A program made the translations under genes and the position numbers. DNA of 64,000 nt from contig CM057154.1 of NCBI GenBank assembly GCA_029962745.1, positions 30,986,128 through 31,050,127 of the forward strand, given 5' to 3'. Shown one piece after another: positions 12,789 to 26,012 of this stretch (its first letter is position 1; every line of letters begins with the position of its first letter). Source of the stretch: Echinometra lucunter (lineage: Eukaryota; Echinodermata; Echinoidea; Camarodonta; Echinometridae). The notes beneath the pieces are model-generated. The model was not told the origin of the DNA, searched no databases, and saw only the letters and a list, made by a program, of their open reading frames with translations.

Positions 12789-14296
12789 AACTCCAGAGCA
12801 TGCACTATATGTATAATAGGGGACTACACAAATATATCTTGTGCTGAGAGACAAAAGGACATTCACTTTATATACACAGAATTGATGCCATTCCAGATCC
12901 CAACAAACAAGTATCTGTAGTTGCCTCACACTCCAAAAAACTGAGAAATTAATGTTAGATTATTTATTCCAGAAAATGGGATATCATAAACAACTTTATT
13001 ATTTCTCTCTCAGCTTGTAGTTCCATCTTCTTTCTGGACAGAATGAGAGGTTTTTTTTACTCTCTGTCTCTTTTTTTTTTTAACAAGTTTTTCTATGGCA
13101 AACATCACTGTTCAATAAAAGAATATCCTGAAAACAAGGGGGCATTAAGATAATCAGTCCTTTTTGTTGCCTAGCAACATATGAGCATCTGAGCTGACCA
13201 AAAATAACATTCAGATATCTATAGGTTGTAACACAAAATTTCCAAACCTTTTCTGAAAATACTATATCAATAATAACATTCAGTATGAAACTGAAATGCG
13301 GTAAAGGGAACTCCTATATAATGATCGAAAAGAATACCAGGATTACTAACTTTTCTTCATCAGTTTTTAAATATCTTCATCATTGAGAATAGCCTGGAAT
13401 GCCCACCAAGATACTGGCATTATCAAAGAGGGCGACAAATTTGTGTTTTTCGCTCTCAACATGAGACTACATAAACATCATGCATCACAATTAGTTTCAA
13501 AGATATAAAAACTATTTTCAGCCTTATTTCAAATTTGAGAATATTTATACATTTCTATTTATGTGATATATTTCTGATATATTTTTTGGCAAGAGGATTA
13601 AAATGGAAATGCTCGTAGACAGCCTTTATATGTCTATCTGAACCTAACCTTCTCATCAAAGAGAGATCGGAACTCACTAATGGATCTGTTAGTATGACCT
13701 TTTGTCTTCTACTCGGAGGCACTTTGATTCAGGATATGAGAAAGCTCTATCGCTTCCCTTCAGTCTCAACAAGTCCATTTACCCGGAAAGTCAAAAGGTA
13801 AACACAAAGAAAGAAGCCGAAGAAAAACATCATCATGCAGGATATATGGTTGACAATATCAAAGCAAGTATGGACAAGATGAAAATGAATATCCAAATTT
13901 CCAAAATTATTGTTTTTTAATGCATACTGCACAAACATTTGTCAACATATTTAAGCTTTATTTCATAAAACCTGATATTTACCAGTAATTCTGGTGGCTA
14001 CAGAGAAATTATCATGTCTTAAATCTTGCATCCTGTTATTCCATGTTATCAAAGATTTACAAATACCAGATATTTGTATGTTCTGCATGTCCAGTTCATA
14101 ATTTAAGAGAATTTTCTAAGCTTACCAGACTGAATCTCGCACAATTTTATACAGATGTGTGCATGCACATTCCTTCATCAATTAATTCTACTATGGTCCC
14201 ATTGTTGCACCGTGGCGTTATATTCCTTGCAAGGATCTAAATTCATACTGTATATATCTTATTCCACTCATGGGATAACAAACTTCCAAATATCCT

Positions 14297-14612
14297 AAAG
14301 CATAGTTTTCATGGGCATGCTAACATATTGCGAAGGATGCGAATGTCGAAAAAATGGCAAAGTCCAACATTCGCATTTTATGCTCAAAAACTTCGCCAAA
14401 CTTGCATAGGGGTTCAAAAGCATCATCAATTGTTCACAGAATGCGGGAAACATTCACAAGAATCTCAAACTTATTAAAAATTACTGCTGACCTAAAAATA
14501 AACAAAATTTTGTCAACTTTTGGAGCATAAAATGCGAATATTGGACTTTGCCATTTTTTCAACATTCGCATCCTTTGCATATCATTTGCGTGCCCATGAA
14601 AACGAGGCTTTA
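14297..14612. mobile_element. Foldback element with ~100-bp arms, ~315 bp
   Basis: The left arm 14297-14400 and the right arm 14510-14612 are inverted copies across nearly their whole length. Shared blocks include GTTTTCATGGGCA, AAGGATGCGAATGT, GAAAAAATGGCAAAGTCCAA and ATTCGCATTTTATGCTC. The loop is ~110 bp. A transcript would form a long stable hairpin. Confidence 0.8.
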
Positions 14613-15762
14613 ACATATTTCATATTTCAGATTGCAAAGTAGATTTCAATTCGAGAAAGCTTCCATTTATTTGTATTTAATCCCAAAGAGTTTACTTTAA
14701 AACAAAACAACTACATTTATCTGTCCTTTATTTGACCTGACTGCACTCAAACCTATCCTGCTTGAAACAAGACCATTGAGTCATTCATGACCTGTTAATG
14801 ATTGAACCACGCATGCCAAAAGTTCTGTAGCCATTATTGACCTCAACTACCGTATTTCACCTTTACGGAAAAGGCAAAGCGGTCATAAGTGTCACAGTAG
14901 TATACAGTATTATACTTACTTTTTGTGATAGTATGAGGGATTATAGATTATACTTAACTAGTATCATTTCATATATCCTAGTATTCCTGAATGTGGTTTT
15001 AGTCAGCAAGTATCAAAATGATTTAAAATAAATAATTTGGCATAAATAGTGCCCTTCTGGTTCAAAGAAGACAAGATAATGGTTCACTCCTCTCTTTCAT
15101 CATGATAATGTGTTTCCATTCACATTAATTTCCTTTCCTCTTATCCACGATGCATCAACAATGTGATTTCATGCTTCCTACCATTTTTATGGGCATTTAT
15201 GGAATCTCATTAAAAAAGACCAATGATGCGAAGCACTCATAATGTTAAACATGCTGCTGTGAAGTAGGCCTATGTAGATGAACTTTGAATGTGACATAAA
15301 TTAAAATTATTTGCAAATATACCCTGAGCATTTTTTTTTAAAATTTGGTGATCAATTTAAGAGGAATATCATTACAAAGATGTGAATAACAATACCCTGC
15401 AATTAATAATGATTCTGTTTTGTCCTGGACCTGAAACAGATTCTTGAATTTGAAATGCAAATTATGTCATCAAAATTGGTTCATCAAATACTAATAAAAT
15501 AATGAAATATTCCAAGAAGTAGCATTCTCATCATTCAAAAGATTTTATCATTGGAAACAACTCCAATGAAATAATAAATGCATTTGCAATTTGCATTTAA
15601 ATGGTGGTGAATACGTTTCCCATTCTGTTCTGAATTTTAATTCCATGCATTAATCACAGACTTCTAAATATCCTAACGGGATTCTCAATTCAGCATGGGC
15701 ATTATACCAGCAGTTATGCACTTCATATATTATTGAGGATGTTTGCCCACTTCAATCCATAC

Positions 15763-15880
15763 ATTATTTGAAGTACAATTAAACTAGGGTAGGTCACACC
15801 GATGTGAACATTCACAGAGAAAGATGGTCCAGTAATTGCCACGGAGTCCATCAAGCGACAAGTCAGTCTTGTTCCACTGG
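15763..15880 (-). pseudogene. Possible Ig-like exon or exon relic
   Basis: On the minus strand a strong acceptor (TTTCTAATATTGTAG|CC at 15880, with a T-rich tract and TAAT branch-like sequence) opens a frame reading SGTRLTCRLMDSVAITGP and then SFSVNVHIGVTYPS. GTRLTC resembles the Cys-bearing strand of an immunoglobulin domain, and VNVHIGVTYPS resembles the end of such a domain. A weak donor (AAT|GTATGG) lies at 15763. It is short, isolated and lacks flanking exons, so it may be an exon of another gene, a relic or chance. Confidence 0.25.
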
Positions 15881-16906
15881 CTACAATATTAGAAATATGA
15901 TTAAAGGGAATATTACGAAAAGTGTGTGACAATAGGGGAGTGCATCATAGTGCACACATATGTAAGTAAGAACTGCTTCATATTTTGGATATAATTGAAA
16001 GATGCCTGTTGTATATGGTATTCTTTACAAAAAAATCTTATGGAATGAGGCAATATGTTATGAAACATCAAATCTAACATCCTGAAAACATGTTTTTAAT
16101 GTGTGTTACAGAGAAAAGACTAGAGCATGGAAATTCCATGATATGATTCCTGCATCACACTTCCACTTAAGAACAAGTGCTTTCATCAAACATAATTGCC
16201 TCACTTGGCAACAACTCATATCTCCACCATAGATTCCATCCATAAACATGCTAATATCTTATGTAAAAATGATTCTCTCTCACATGACTGTGTTTCTAGT
16301 AAAAACAATGACATAATTGAATATCTTGTTAGGTAAACTGGTCTATATTTCATTTTCTGATTGTTGTAATGAATTATTCAAACTTCAAATTACAAGAAAG
16401 GGAAACTGTAATGCACTACATTCACCGCATAAAAAAATGACCTACATTTGGCTCTGACAGGCATGATATATATGGAAAACCATAACATAAACTTGTTGTA
16501 GGCACTGAGCTCAATCTGGCTTGTTCCAGTATCTGTTTGTGTAAACGGGGTCTCTATTTGACATATCACTACAGAGACAAGCAGAGGGAGAGATTACATC
16601 TGATGGATGGGTTTGTTTAATTAGCAGATGGCATGAACATTGGGATGGCGTAGCCTCTTAAATGAAAGGGAGGGGAAAGGGTACTGCTGGTATTCTGCTT
16701 TAAAGTTTAAGTTCTATGATCTAATTTATTCAACAATGGCTCAGAGATCACAGTATTTTTTTAACAGCAGATATGGGAAGATCAAAACTATGATCGTATC
16801 ATTTACTTCAAGATATGTGGATAATTTTAGGCACTCTTACATAAAAACTTAGGTAACACTTATGTAACTAAAAAACTCTAATACAAATCCAAAATGTGTG
16901 ATTCTG

Positions 16907-17343
16907 AGTGTTTGAAAATAAAGTTGGAATTCTTTTAGTTGCCATTAAATGTAATTTCATATGCAAGAAGGCACAGAATCAAAGGCATAGGAGACTAAAG
17001 AAAGAAAACTTAAATTTAAAAAAAATATGAAATTAAGAAGACCTTTTCAACTATGAAAAAAAGTTCTTTCTAATGTACTTTCATTTATGTCTAATCTAAT
17101 CTTTGCTAAATCTAGACAGGACATGATTTTGATTGCGTGAAAATAAAGTTGGAATCAATTTTTTTTTTAGTATGCAACTTCATATGCAAGAGGGCCCAGA
17201 ATCAAAGGCATTGAAGACAAAAGATATAATATTGAAATTTTTAAAAATGAAATTAAGAAGAACTTTTCACCTGAAAAAAAGTTCCTTCTGATGTACTTAT
17301 AATGTATGTCTAATCTAATCTTTGTTAATCCAGACAGGACAAA
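16907..17343. repeat. Direct duplication of a ~220-bp block
   Basis: TGAAAATAAAGTTGGAAT, ATTTCATATGCAAGA, CAGAATCAAAGGCAT, AAAGTTC(C)TTCT, TAATGTATGTCTAATCTAAT-like text and TCTAGACAGGAC occur in the same order at 16911-17122 and 17136-17340. Both copies are non-coding. Confidence 0.8.
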
Positions 17344-20270
17344 TTGAATAAAAATCAATGCTATCGTCACAAAAATGTGAAATTACTCTGTGCTATCAAT
17401 GACACCATACAGTTAAAATATGATATCAGGTAAAGCTCAACATAGAAGGATTAGAGATATGTACCCCAAAGACAGAATAGAAGAAATGACATCACTACAC
17501 CTTTTTACCATTGATGCATAATGCACTTACGCAGGAACGTATGCCTTGGGACTACACAGTTGGGAATGAACAATACAAAAGATGTGTACATTAAAAACAC
17601 ACCTTCAGAATGTCTAGAGGCTGTAATTACAAACCCGACATATCTGAAAACTAATTTCCTGCACCTGTAATTGCCTCTTCCATTGAGCAAATACACCCGA
17701 GAATTGCCAGGGAAGCAAAGAAATCCTCCTTAAGAGCACTTGGGTTGGTGGCAGATGCGCTCTTGAGGATCAATTTGTAGATGTCGATTTTAATGAATTT
17801 TTGGTTATTTTCATCCTTCATGGTTTCATAATTTTTTTTGTCTTGAGACTACTTGAAGTCTGAGCACCGGCTCTCAAGCAAAGATTACTTCATTTGTTCC
17901 AGGCAGTGACGGTGTGCAAAGATCACTAACAAAACACAAATCTATTCATTTTTAAAATTTCTCTCTTTTTTCAAATAGGGACAATAACAATGTGCAAAAT
18001 CTTTCTCCCATCCATTTCTTAGTCTCTCAGAAGACAATTAAGGATTTAAAGTAAAGACATCACGCACTTGAAAAGAGAAAACTCCTAGTATTATGGTCCC
18101 CCCCCCCACAAAAACACTCTTCACAAAACAAAGTTTAGTGGAAGAATTGAAACCCTCTGATATATTTCTTATAAGTTTGAACAGTACATACTATAATATC
18201 TCAAACAATGGACAGTAATTCAATATAAAGTCTTAAATCTCAGTGGGTTGAAGGTCCAATTTCTTCCTTGGACATGACAATGTTTCCTTCATGTGTTTGA
18301 TTTTTTTTTATTGGTTATGACAAAATTACTCATCGAGAATTTGAAGGAGTCCCCAAACACAGTAAACAAAAGCATTTAAAAATAACAAATAATTCAAGAA
18401 TTTGAAATAAGCATTAATAATACACTTTTGTTGATTTTTTGTTTTTTGTTTTTTGTTTTTTGTTTTTTGTCAGACCAGTATTCTGAATTACATATGACCT
18501 TCACTGCAGTGAGATCTTTTTCTGTCTGGCTCAGAGTAAGGTCTCTCATACAGCTAAATATTGAATCATGTCAGACGGCAGGTGACAAAATAACATTTAC
18601 ACAAAAGCAGTTTCCCTGCTGCCCTCAATCAGGACCAAAGGGTACTTCAGAAAGAAACAGCTGCAAAACTATTTGTGTGATGATGTGCCATGGTTATTTA
18701 TTCAAATCTTTTTTTAAAAAAAATCATGAATCACAGCATCTCGTATAAAAGATGTGTTCTTTCTCTCTCTCTTTCTTTCTTTCTGATATCTTGCTTCTTC
18801 TCTCAACTCTTCTCCACTCTCTTTCTCTAATAATGAAACATCACTAAAAAGGAGAGAACAAGCCAGGTACACGATTAACCATTGTGGAATCTACATCTCC
18901 GTGTATTTACACTGTTGCTATAGTAACAGACTGCATTATAGCTACAGCAAACTGTTCCATTTCTTGCTGTCCCATTTCTTTCTGTACACACTCAAAGAGA
19001 GATTACAAGAAAGTGCTATATATAGTATTTCTACCATTTCTGATTCATACTCCAAAATTTAATGGGTATGCTTACAAATATCTTTCAATTCTGAACTTGC
19101 TATTTCACATGGCTTTTCAAAACTTGCGTTTGAAGTATTTCATTTTTAATTTCTCCATCAAATCTTTTTGTGATTCCTTTCCAACTCTTGTGATGTCCAG
19201 TCACAATCGTGTTCTAGGACACGATTTCACAGTAAAACATACACAAGACAAGATGGTACACAATCCATTTTCATCTTGCTGTAGTACAATATCAATGTAC
19301 CCAGAGGCTAATTCACAGTAAAATCTTGCTGTTCAGGCCAAACAAATTACGTTAGAAATATATTTAAAAAAAGATTCAGACATATGAAAACAACATTTGA
19401 AAAAAAATATAGAATGAGATCGTCCTCTTTGAAGAGTGGTAACGCACCTGGAATCAGAACCAAACATCTCTGCATCTGTATCAACAATCTTTAATTGTTT
19501 AAATGTCATACTGCTTGCATGCCGTCTGTCTTACAATTGAATTACATGAAAACGAGTCTGCAGTAAGCTTTGTACTAATTGGCAAGACATGGCAGATGTA
19601 TTTTTCATTACCTCATTCAGATATCGCTGAATGCAGAAGCAATGCTTCAACTACTAATTACGATGCAGAGATTATGAGCGTCTACATCTTGGTTCAGTAT
19701 AAACAAGTAGCATTTCCAACTTGGGCATAGAGCTTAACATAGAAGCTACAGAAACATTTAATAATCTATTCAATTATTTTCACTAATATAGCAGCGAATT
19801 TTCCATAGAAGAAAATTATGAACATTTTGATATTCCATGTTAAAGATAAAAATATGGCAAGAAAATGTGTTCAACTTTTTAAATGACCCAAATCTCTGAT
19901 TCAATTCATTTCATTCTATTCTATTAAAATCATTTCAATTTACACTTCAAAAATCCTCAATTACCATGTCGTAAAGCTAAAGCTATTTTCTTTCTTAGCT
20001 AAGAGGTAGAAGTTGTTTTAAGTATATAGGCAAAAAAACTTCTTCTTCTAAAGAATCCATGAAATGAACATCTGTTCATATATATGTCAATATATGTCAA
20101 AAATGTCAGGGCAAAAGAAAAAACAAATGAATTACTTCATCAATGTTTTGCTCCGTGAACAAAATGCCAGATAGATCAAAGGTGGCTGTAGAGTTTGAAC
20201 ATACAGGAAAGCTTGACCTTGAGCAAAGTACCTAAGAAATCACAATTTCTTCTATGACTCACCCCCTGTT
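17344..20270. other. Non-coding stretch
   Basis: Apart from the GTTTTTT repeat and a CTTT tract at ~18763-18783, nothing is recognised. The plus frame 18884-19321 (145 codons) is Cys/Phe/Ser-rich and has no recognisable domain or splice structure. Confidence 0.4.
18432..18470. repeat. (GTTTTTT)n heptanucleotide repeat
   Basis: About five units of GTTTTTT. Confidence 0.9.
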
Positions 20271-20273
20271 CAA

Positions 20274-20333
20274 AGCAAGAGGGGCATTAAAACTCTGTGC
20301 TGAAATATAGAATTTAATGCCCTTATGACCCTC
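20274..20333. repeat. Dispersed short hairpin repeat, copy 2
   Basis: CAAGAGGGGCATTAAA pairs with TTTAATGCCCTTATGACC. The arms match those of copies at 605-661 and 55883-55942; the loop differs. Confidence 0.55.
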
Positions 20334-20690
20334 AACACACAACTTGTTTTCAGGCAATGACAATGTCCTGACCTTGACGCATACATCTGATGGATGAAGA
20401 TGATTCTGCTATTGGGTTGTTTTGACACAGAGATGAACCGTTTCAACCGAAAAGCAGAGTGGAAGAGGGCGACAGGATATCTTCCAGTTTTATTTTGAAA
20501 CAAGCACTTGCTCTCGTTGAGCAGGTGGTTAGAGACAAAACTGGATAAGAAATCTATCCAATGTTTCCGTTCTTCTCCAGCATCGCTGGATAGAATGGGG
20601 CCTGCTCTTCCCATTTTCAAAGCTGATCTTGAGTTCGGATAGCAGAATCGTGTTTTCAGAGAAACCAGCTTCAAGTGAACCCAAATTGTT
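20334..20690 (-). other. CpG-bearing stretch with a 134-codon minus frame
   Basis: The frame 20674-20270 spans sequence more GC-rich than its surroundings, but it runs through hairpin repeat copy 2 and shows no recognisable domain. It could be a conserved non-coding element or an untranslated exon; coding status is doubtful. Confidence 0.2.
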
Positions 20691-21770
20691 CATCACGAAT
20701 TAGGTGGGTTGTTTAGACTAGCGAAACATATACAAACTAAGAGAAATTGCTGAAAATTATATCTGCAGAAAAACGCAACTTATATGATATCATGTGTTCT
20801 TAGGTTTCATGCGTGGGGTGCACCAGGACAACTTCTTCAATATCCTTAGCTCTCTTTCTTAATGTTAACATTACCGGAGTTTAATATTCTCTTTGATATG
20901 TTACAGCCATCTCAAATCAGATCAGGTGTTCATGATTTTTGTTTTAAGATAGTGGAAAGCATATCTTACTCTGGAATTTCAGACTTAAAATATATCATAA
21001 ATATGGCAACTCATGCATGCTAAGAGATAAAGAAAAAAATCATCCCATATAGGCATATGACAGTCACTTCTCCTAAAATAAATGATATTCACTGTCATAA
21101 TCAAAACAAGAATAAAACATAATCGAACATTTCATGACTTGCATGTAGTACAATACATTCATGTTATGCACTCACACACATACATACAAACATGGAGATA
21201 CATTTTAGTGGTCATCATCTAGCTTACATACATGATGCTGAGATACATGTATATTGTAAGCTGACTTCCAAGATCTATACCCCTCCAGAGATGAATGCAT
21301 CCACTTTCTGCAACATAATCCCTCTTTTAGTTCACTATTTTCACTAGATAATCACTTAGTGCTCTTGCATTTCATTGACAAGAGATCAAATTTTTACAGC
21401 CGGTGAAAAAAGAGAGACGATACAATGCATTCTCTGGAAGGTGAAAAATTTTCGGGTCAAGACGAAATCCTGTCTGCACTTAGCCTAGACTCCTACAAAC
21501 CACACCTCATGTGAAACTTCTTGAAAATTATGAATATCATAATGCATATTTTGAAGCAGTTCTTTAGTATTTCACTGGGAGCATATATGTATAGCATTTA
21601 GAGAGCCCCTTGACTGGAAAGTATAAGATATATTCTTACATTCTTAAAAAGCAAATACTGAGGTAAGCAAGTAAATAAATAAATAAATAAAATAAATAAG
21701 TGGTCACATCTGCTTCTTAAAAGCCATATCTCATCGGTGGAGACGTCGTGGGTAAACTGATGGAGACATC

Positions 21771-21880
21771 GCGGAGATGTCTCCGAGACCTGGCGGAGAT
21801 GTCTCCGAGACCTGGCGGAGATGTCTCCGAGACCTGGTGGAGATGTCTCTGAGACCTGGCGGAGATGTTTCTGTGACTTG
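21771..21880. repeat. 22-bp minisatellite, five units
   Basis: The unit GCGGAGATGTCTCCGAGACC plus TG starts at 21771, 21793, 21815, 21837 and 21859; the first three are identical and the last two carry substitutions. Within each unit GGAGATGTCTCC is nearly self-complementary. Related unordered GGAGAC/GTCTCC motifs continue on both sides (21735-22015). Confidence 0.85.
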
Positions 21881-22865
21881 CTGGAGACTGGAAAATGTCT
21901 CAAAAAAATCGAATGTGTTTAAATATCCTGCGACTCCTCGGAGACCCGCCTAATCTTGCAGAGACGTTGCTGGGATGTTGCAGAGACATCTCCACAACCA
22001 GAGGAGACTTGAATCACAAAGTAGTTTCCAGGCCGGTGAGATACCCACTTAAGTTTGTATCTTTCAAGGACCTCTGTTTCACTACAGAGCAAATAAAAGA
22101 TGTCCTTCACAGAATATCAGAGTTGCCAATTTGTGTTTAATCGATTACAACTCATAAAACTTCATAATTTCCTGAGTTTTATCCAATTTTGCTCAAATTT
22201 GTACAATTTCATTAATTTCTATTTTTCCTTGTTGATGAAGAAGGAATGTTTTTTTTTTTTAATTCAAGGGATTTATTACACCTATGTGTCTACTGTATAT
22301 ATGGAATTAAATATTGACTTTAAGAAAAAATAGAAATCAATAAATTATCTTATAGTGCGGAGCAAATATCTTTGACGAAAGCATGTAGACGTGGTCACAT
22401 GGGCATATGTCACATAGCATCATATGAGGTACTAATACTTTCTGCTCTAGTTCATCGATGAGCATGGATTAACAGCACTTGATCTAAAAGAGAAATCTTC
22501 AAGCTCAGTCTTAACAGTGTACTCTCAGTAAAATTGCATTTTGAGTTTCTATGAATATTTCAACTTGTTCATCATCAAGAAAATGAGAATCTTCAAGCAC
22601 TGTGGAATTAAAGGGATCACTGCATTTACAACAATATGGAATTTGAATCCTCCTGAAAATCACGTAATAATGTGAACCGAAGTAATATTTGTTGGACCTT
22701 CATATGGCTGCCATTAACTGTACAGCCCAGGATGACATTTACAAATAAAAAATAGGGTAGTCTGAAGTGAGAAGCATACTGCTGATAAGATCGCCCAGAA
22801 GAAACAATTGCAATCCCAGTTCACAGCATAGTCTGGTTCTGTATATCAGGGGTCTTTTCTGCTCT

Positions 22866-23204
22866 TTAAAGGCTTGTTCAGATATGAGGCGACAAATCCC
22901 TGCAACATTTGTAGTGTTCAGATATGGTGCGACAAACCACCCTACGTATGTTGATGAATGCATCAACTCTCAAATAAAAGAGAGTTCTGTCAGAAGTTGT
23001 GGAGACAAACTCATGACAATATCTTTTGCGCTAACTTTTAAAGAATTTGATTGTTCCACAGCTTTTTTCAGCCAGGCAAAAAAAAAAAGTCTTCTGCCTC
23101 GGCAACATTTCTTTTTGTTGCCTCATACCCCATTGACTTGTACACTAAAAAAGTTTGCAGGGATCTTTGGGGAATTGGTCTCCTCATACCTGAACAAGCT
23201 TTAA
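22866..23204. mobile_element. MITE with TTAA flanks, 339 bp
   Basis: TTAA followed by AGGCTTGTTCAGATATGAGG at the left is mirrored by CCTCATACCTGAACAAGCT then TTAA at the right. TTAA target duplications are typical of piggyBac and Kolobok elements. A further copy of the terminal motif, GTTCAGATATGGTGCGACAA, sits at 22917. There is no transposase frame. Confidence 0.7.
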
Positions 23205-23227
23205 GTGTACAGGAGTGAAAACACACT

Positions 23228-23390
23228 CTTAGGGCTTGTTCACATGAGAACTGCAAATCCCTACATTTTGGCATTTTGGGTGTAAATGGATGGTATACCT
23301 GGCACCCCCCCCCAAAAAAAAAATGCTGAGGAAAAAAGCATTTTTTTTTTTTGCCTCCTGTGAACAAAAGATCTGGACCAATCAAATTCT
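23228..23390. mobile_element. Diverged relative of the preceding TTAA element
   Basis: AGGGCTTGTTCACATGAGAA and then CTGCAAATCCCTACA resemble the ends of the element at 22866-23204. The right side GCCTCCTGTGAACAAAAG is a partial inverse. The interior has a C8A9 junction and an A/T-rich stretch. Confidence 0.45.
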
Positions 23391-26012
23391 TATAGAGTTA
23401 GCACAAAATACGACATCGGGTGTTTGTCTTTACAACTTACTTATGGCATACCCCTCTTTTTTGAGCACGAACTACTACCGATGTGTTAATACCCATCTCA
23501 TTGTCATAAGTGGAGCAGTAAAATAAAAATGTGAAGGGGTTTCCACAGGGGTTTGAAGCTGGATATCTGAATAAGCCTTTATGATTTTTAAATACTGATC
23601 GATTTTTTTCAGAGTAGAAACCCAGGCTCATACTACTGGAATTCACTCTAAAAAGAGTAATTCAATGCAATATTGGAGTGGATCAGCTTCAAAACAGAGT
23701 GATCCCTAATACAACTCCCACAAGAATAGATTTCCTCTTTTTCACATTAAGAGAGTATGTTTACAAGAATTCTGAGAAGCCTATCAAAATGTTTTGGGGA
23801 CATTTCAATTATCCGCAGGCAAAGAATTAGACCAAACATAAGTCCTCCTGTACTTTCAGAATGTGAAGATGGTTAAGCTGTCTGAGATGCTGAGACAGGA
23901 TGAAACATGTCAAATACAAAGAATGTTCTTTCCCTGGTAACGTAGCATGTAATCTCACTTTATCTTAGATGTCTTCAGCATTTCTAGGTAATCTAAGATA
24001 TTGGAAACATTTTAATTATCTACATAGGCAGAGAACTAGACTAAATATGGTAACGATAACATATCCAATGCATAGAATATGGTCGATATATTTGCTCTAG
24101 CTTAGAAGAAATATCGGCATAATGCTAAGCCTTTCATCCCTCTGTTGGAGGAGGAACGAGGATGGGACTATTTGAATTTCAAAATGGAAATGTATCAAAA
24201 AATCCACAATAAAGAAATAAGTATGATGAATCATCTGATTAAAAGTAACATGAAACATCCATAGTATATAGATAGCACATACAAAAAAAAACTGAAGAAG
24301 AAACTTCTTAGAACATAATCCACTATCTCTGCTTCTAATATCTATCATTGTTTTTAGTATTACAATAATTCATTAATCAAAATGCATACATTTCTTACTA
24401 TTGCAAAATGTTTCTTATTACATGCAAAAGGGAATTCTTGTGCCAATGTCTCTCTTTAACCAAAGAATTTTACTTTAAAATGATTTCCAACAGGATGAAA
24501 TTCATGGAATACTTTATCAGGCTATTCATTTATCTGACAGCTCATGTAATCCATCTACGGTCATGATAATAATGATAACCATATGCTTTGGCGAAAGGCA
24601 CTAGATACATATCCAATTATTATTCTTATCATCTACCCACAACAGGCCTTGCTTCAAAAGACCTAGGCTAGGTTGGTATTATGGGCATTCAATAACAGAG
24701 CATAGGTGGGCAGCTTAGGGTGAGAATATCTACCTAATCAACCATATCCCATAGAGAGGATTAGCAAGAGAGGGCAGGGTAAGATTAATAGAAGGTTCAT
24801 ATCTAACTCAGATTAGGTACTAAATACCCCCTCTCAGGGATTATATAAACAGTAGCCCCTTTTCACCCTAGTTATGTAAGAAATGAAGTTACGGAGAAAC
24901 AAAATTTCAGGAGTTTATATCACAGGGAGTTCAATCAGCAATACTGGGTTGGAATTTAAGAGGTTCATATCTTAAGCTGATTACACACACAAAATATACA
25001 CACTCAGTATAACAAAGCCATTTAAGAATAGAAGCTACTTGCTTTCAAACTAACTTCAAGAGAAGTATTTCAACAAGATAAGCCATGAACCATCATTTAA
25101 AAAACACATTCATTTCAGAGATGCATCCACAGATGCATTTTCAGATTAAAAAAAAAAACTTACTAAAATGACAAAAAATTGCTATATTCCAAGAAGAAAA
25201 TGTATCAGGGTCCCGCTTATTGGGTTGTCAACACAGCGTAAGGGTTTGAAGCTAGCAGACTGCTCTCTTCTAATCTGTGTTTACAAACATCCTGTATATC
25301 TCAATGTCCAAGGTGGATTTACAAAATGATACAGGGATTTCCTACGGTTTTATTGTCTGGAAAATATTAGCAAATAATGGTATTCATATATAATAATACA
25401 GGATTAGACTAATACTAATATGCTTCTAATATGTGGATTTGGATTTTTGTGGACTGTTTTGATGGTATATAAAATATGCATGAGGCAGGCAAGCTGCATC
25501 TATACACACCAACCAATTTAAAAGAAAATGTCAACTCCCACAACATCTCCTAAATCTCAGCAAAATGCCACAGGAAAGATTTGAGTTTCTGACTGCAGAA
25601 ATCGTGACCTTTGTAGGCAGGTGGGAATTCCTGCAGCCAGACTAAACGAGATGAGACAGTGGTACAGTTTAAAAGTAAAGGTATACCTAAAGAATATAAA
25701 GAATGATATTCAGATGTTAGGGGTCACTGAAGTATGGAGTGGAAGAAGATAATCATCACAGTAATGGACAAATTAATCAAGTCCTCCAGAGAAATGCAAC
25801 ATGAACACTATTTCCCTCCCTTTTTCAATGATAAGGATTGGGAGGCGTTAATTTCAAGATCTGCTATGAAAAAAAAATTACATAGCAGGGGAGAGATGGG
25901 GAGAGAGTGAGAGAAGGGGTGAGAAAGGGAAAGACATGGGGGGGGGTCAGAGCAGAGGGGGTGGGTCAGGGTTTGGTAAAGGGAGACAGAGAGAGATATA
26001 AATGGGGGACAG
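23391..26012. other. Non-coding stretch
   Basis: AT-rich; a purine-rich block with a G8 run lies at ~25885-25970. No exon or element ends were found. Confidence 0.4.

Noticed and set aside
18884..19321. 145-codon plus frame
   Set aside because: No domain, no splice context and an odd Cys/Phe/Ser composition; a frame this long can arise by chance in 64 kb.
21771..21880. CRISPR-like array
   Set aside because: The units are directly adjacent with no unique spacers, in a eukaryotic genome; it is a minisatellite.
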